64,000 nucleotides of DNA from Methylophilaceae bacterium. Its GTDB lineage: Bacteria > Pseudomonadota > Gammaproteobacteria > Burkholderiales > Methylophilaceae. The notes beneath the pieces were generated by a model that made no database searches, was not told the origin of the DNA, and saw nothing but the letters and a program-made list of their open reading frames with translations. A program made the translations under genes and the position numbers. Shown piece by piece: positions 61,858-64,000 of this stretch; positions within the stretch are counted from its first letter, which is position 1, and each line of letters begins with the position of its first letter. Location of the stretch: the NCBI GenBank assembly GCA_947379975.1, contig CANCPF010000003.1, positions 1 to 64,000 of the forward strand, in the 5' to 3' direction.

Positions 61858-61938
61858 GGCTGACTAAATTAATGACCTGAAGGTGTCGTTTGTATCATTT
61901 TTTCGTGCATGATTTTAAGTTAACTTTGATTATCAAAG

Positions 61939-62556
61939 TTATTGGCTAACTATGCAAGTTTTAATGAGATTTTTATGGATCGAGGCTATTTTTTTAGTCA
62001 AATTTTTGAGCGTACCGTTGTTTTCAACGACTAGATCGGCACGCTCAAGACGTGTAGCTCTTGAAACCTGAGCGTTCATCATTGCTTGCACTTCTTTTTC
62101 AGTCATATTGCTGCGTGCCATGGCGCGTTTTATTTGCAGATCTTCATCACAATCAATGACTAATGTTTTATTTGCAACGCCATCGTAACGATGACTTTCA
62201 AATAATAGTGGCATGACTAACACTTGGTAACTAGGCTGTAATTTACGTTCATTTTCAGCTAGCTGCTGCAACGCTCTGAGGTGAATTGCTGGGTGCAATA
62301 ATGCTTCTAATTTTAATCTTTCCTGAGTGTTATTAAATACATGTGTACGAAGTTTGGTGCGGTTCAGCGAGCCATCTGCAGCGATGAGCTCAGCACCAAA
62401 AATACGGCCTATTTCTGCGACTATAGGCTGGCCAATAGCGGTTAGTTCATGGGCAATGACATCAGCATCTACAATCGGTACACCTAGCAATGCAAATTGT
62501 TTGGCCGCCTCACTTTTGCCTGAACCTATTCCGCCTGTTAATGCAATTATAAACAT
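61939..62556 (-). CDS. coaE: dephospho-CoA kinase
   Basis: A 205-residue kinase, the last step of CoA synthesis. The P-loop is LTGGIGSGKSEAAKQF, with VDADVIAHELTAIG and LHPAIHLRALQQL next, and VLVMPLLFE. The gene sits directly downstream of pilD, 23 bases away. Confidence 0.96.
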   Translation of the reverse strand: MFIIALTGGIGSGKSEAAKQFALLGVPIVDADVIAHELTAIGQPIVAEIGRIFGAELIAADGSLNRTKLRTHVFNNTQERLKLEALLHPAIHLRALQQLAENERKLQPSYQVLVMPLLFESHRYDGVANKTLVIDCDEDLQIKRAMARSNMTEKEVQAMMNAQVSRATRLERADLVVENNGTLKNLTKKIASIHKNLIKTCIVSQ

Positions 62557-62579
62557 AATGGGTGCAAAAAAATTAAATG

Positions 62580-63449
62580 TTAAGCTAAGTAATAGCGAGT
62601 GAGTTGTTGTCCAGCAAATAGCGCCGCAATGCCTGCTATGGCTAAGAATGGTCCAAACGGCATTGGTACTTCTCTGCCACGTTTTTTGAATATGATTAGG
62701 CTAATGCCTATGATCGCCGCCGATGCTGATGATATTAGAATTACCGCAGGCAAGATTTGCCAGCCAAACCATGCGCCGATGGCCGCTAGCAATTTAAAGT
62801 CGCCATAACCCATGCCTTCTTTACCGCGGATTAATTTAAATAACCAGTAGGTCATCCACAATGTCAGATAGCCGGCGGCGGCACCGACTACAGCTGATTT
62901 AATATCGGTAAAACCATTGCTTAAGTTGAATAATAAGCCTAGCCATAGCAGTGGTAGCGTGATGTCATCGGGTAGTAATTGCGTATCAAAATCAATGAAA
63001 GTGAGTGCTATAAGCGCGAAAACAAATATCCAAGCAAAAAGCGTAGTACTGCTGTAACCGAATTTCCAGCTAACTAAGCCAATCAAAATTCCTGTAAGCG
63101 CCTCCACTATTGGGTAGCGTAGGCTAATTGGGGTTTTGCAATGGCTACATTTTCCCTTTAAAACGATATAACTAATTAGCGGAATGTTCTCTAATGCGCT
63201 GATTTTATGTTCACAAATTGGGCAGCTTGAGCGTGGCGTTGCTAGCGTATATGTATCGGTATTAGGTGCCGCCTTGCCCTGTAATTCAAGGCAGTTGAGA
63301 TGCCATTCATGCGCCATCATTTTAGGCAGGCGATGAATAACAACATTTAAAAAGCTGCCGACCAATAAGCCGAAAATAACAGATAACATCATGAAAATGC
63401 TAGCATTTTGTTGTAAGGTATTTGAAATATTAATTAACTCGTTAAACAT
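62580..63449 (-). CDS. pilD: prepilin peptidase/N-methyltransferase PilD
   Basis: A 289-residue integral membrane enzyme that cleaves and methylates type IV prepilins. It has GSFLNVVIHRLPKMM, the zinc cysteines CPIC and CSHC with the separating loop, and the aspartyl-protease residues in FIDFDTQLLPDDITLP and GMGYGDFKLLAAIGAW. It is the only pilus gene in the window; pilB/pilC do not lie upstream here, since the next gene runs the other way. Confidence 0.96.
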   Translation of the reverse strand: MFNELINISNTLQQNASIFMMLSVIFGLLVGSFLNVVIHRLPKMMAHEWHLNCLELQGKAAPNTDTYTLATPRSSCPICEHKISALENIPLISYIVLKGKCSHCKTPISLRYPIVEALTGILIGLVSWKFGYSSTTLFAWIFVFALIALTFIDFDTQLLPDDITLPLLWLGLLFNLSNGFTDIKSAVVGAAAGYLTLWMTYWLFKLIRGKEGMGYGDFKLLAAIGAWFGWQILPAVILISSASAAIIGISLIIFKKRGREVPMPFGPFLAIAGIAALFAGQQLTRYYLA

Positions 63450-63661
63450 ACCTGTTCCTTAAAGTTCGGCTTAATTTCGTGCTTGTGGAGATATTCTTGT
63501 AAACTTTATGCATCATTACATCGTTAGTGATATGTGGAAGCTGGTGTAAATTTTAATTTTTAACAGGATTAAGCCCTTGAAATTTTCACTTCGACCACAA
63601 ACATTAATGTAAATATTGTAATCAATATTATAATACCTACATATCGCAAGAAGGAAATGCA

Positions 63662-64000
63662 ATGACCGCTACCAATAATCTACAGCACACATTTGAACTG
63701 ACGCAGACTGATGTTAATCATCCGAAGTGGGATGAGCCTATTATTTGCCGCGTTGAAGTTGATTTGCCTGCGTGGCTCACCCAATTGGCGGGCGGGCCAG
63801 GTTGGGAAGTTTATTCTGAAGCCGAGGAGGATAGCTGTGTTAGCTTTGCCATGCGCCAAGGATCTAAAGTTAATTCAAAGTTAGCCGAAGTCACTTTGTA
63901 CCATAATGGCTATGCGTTGGTAGATGTTGAAGGCAAATCACTGTTTGATGGTTCGCTTACTTCGGGTACTAGTGACTGCGCGCATTTGACTTATTACCAT
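63662..64000 (+). CDS. unknown protein, cut by window end
   Basis: The first 113 codons of a gene running off the window. AGAAGGAAATG precedes the ATG. The N-terminus reads TFELTQTDVNHPKWDEPIIC and has a plausible soluble fold with alternating strands (CVSFAMRQ, AEVTLYHNGYALVDVEG). No signal peptide or recognised motif is visible. It is divergent from pilD. Confidence 0.75.
   Translation, partial: MTATNNLQHTFELTQTDVNHPKWDEPIICRVEVDLPAWLTQLAGGPGWEVYSEAEEDSCVSFAMRQGSKVNSKLAEVTLYHNGYALVDVEGKSLFDGSLTSGTSDCAHLTYYH

Overview
The window looks like chromosome of a low-GC betaproteobacterium, most like Methylophilaceae (Methylotenera and relatives). This is inference from gene content and order: the DUF2244-coxB-coxA-ctaG-coxC-SURF1-ctaA-ctaB cluster, pilD-coaE-zapD-yacG, the giant DUF3683-type FAD/Fe-S oxidoreductase, an OFA-family transporter, and olsB/olsA. 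No 16S or methylotrophy marker lies in the window.

Layout. 63-149 is tRNA-Leu(CAA). Directly behind it sits an integrated element of about 7.9 kb (about 150-8067). It has a P4-type tyrosine integrase, an AlpA-like regulator, a Toprim protein, a MobV-type relaxase and an HGGxSTG protein. Its cargo is a YadA-like trimeric adhesin with a small secreted protein. The far end carries a copy of the last 23 bases of the tRNA with one G missing (8046-8067). 8.5-17.4 kb is a cytochrome c oxidase operon with its assembly and haem A genes, preceded by two strong palindromes. 17.6-22.5 kb (minus strand) encodes an unusual putative electron-transfer system: an FHA-domain decahaem cytochrome c, a dihaem-type membrane cytochrome b, and an FAD/NAD oxidoreductase fused to two cyclic-nucleotide domains and a four-cluster ferredoxin domain. 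Two half-size YeeE/YedE transporters follow.

24-33 kb is accessory in character. APS kinase (cysC), a divergent P450, a free-standing carrier protein, an alpha/beta hydrolase, a porin-like barrel and a Stf0-type sulfotransferase together suggest a pathway making a sulfated, carrier-bound product. A MASE1/HD-GYP protein, a bactofilin and a frameshifted integrase relic beside tRNA-Arg(CCG) follow. 33-41 kb holds a membrane cytochrome c, apaH, ornithine-lipid genes, a PfkB kinase, a TetR/SRPBCC pair with two matching operators, a TetR-like membrane protein lacking the DNA-binding domain, hemJ and a TlpA thioredoxin.

41.6-64 kb is mostly housekeeping: the 1289-residue FAD/Fe-S oxidoreductase; phoBR with a three-repeat Pho box; an OFA transporter; ribH-nusB; lpxH; two cyclophilins; an L,D-transpeptidase; a TPR protein; cysS; argJ; a Nudix-ThiE fusion; PCu(A)C; and yacG-zapD-coaE-pilD. 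A gene of unknown function is cut by the window end.

The best candidates for undescribed biology are the FHA/cyclic-nucleotide-controlled electron conduit (17.6-22.5 kb) and the sulfation/P450/carrier-protein cluster (25.1-30.1 kb).
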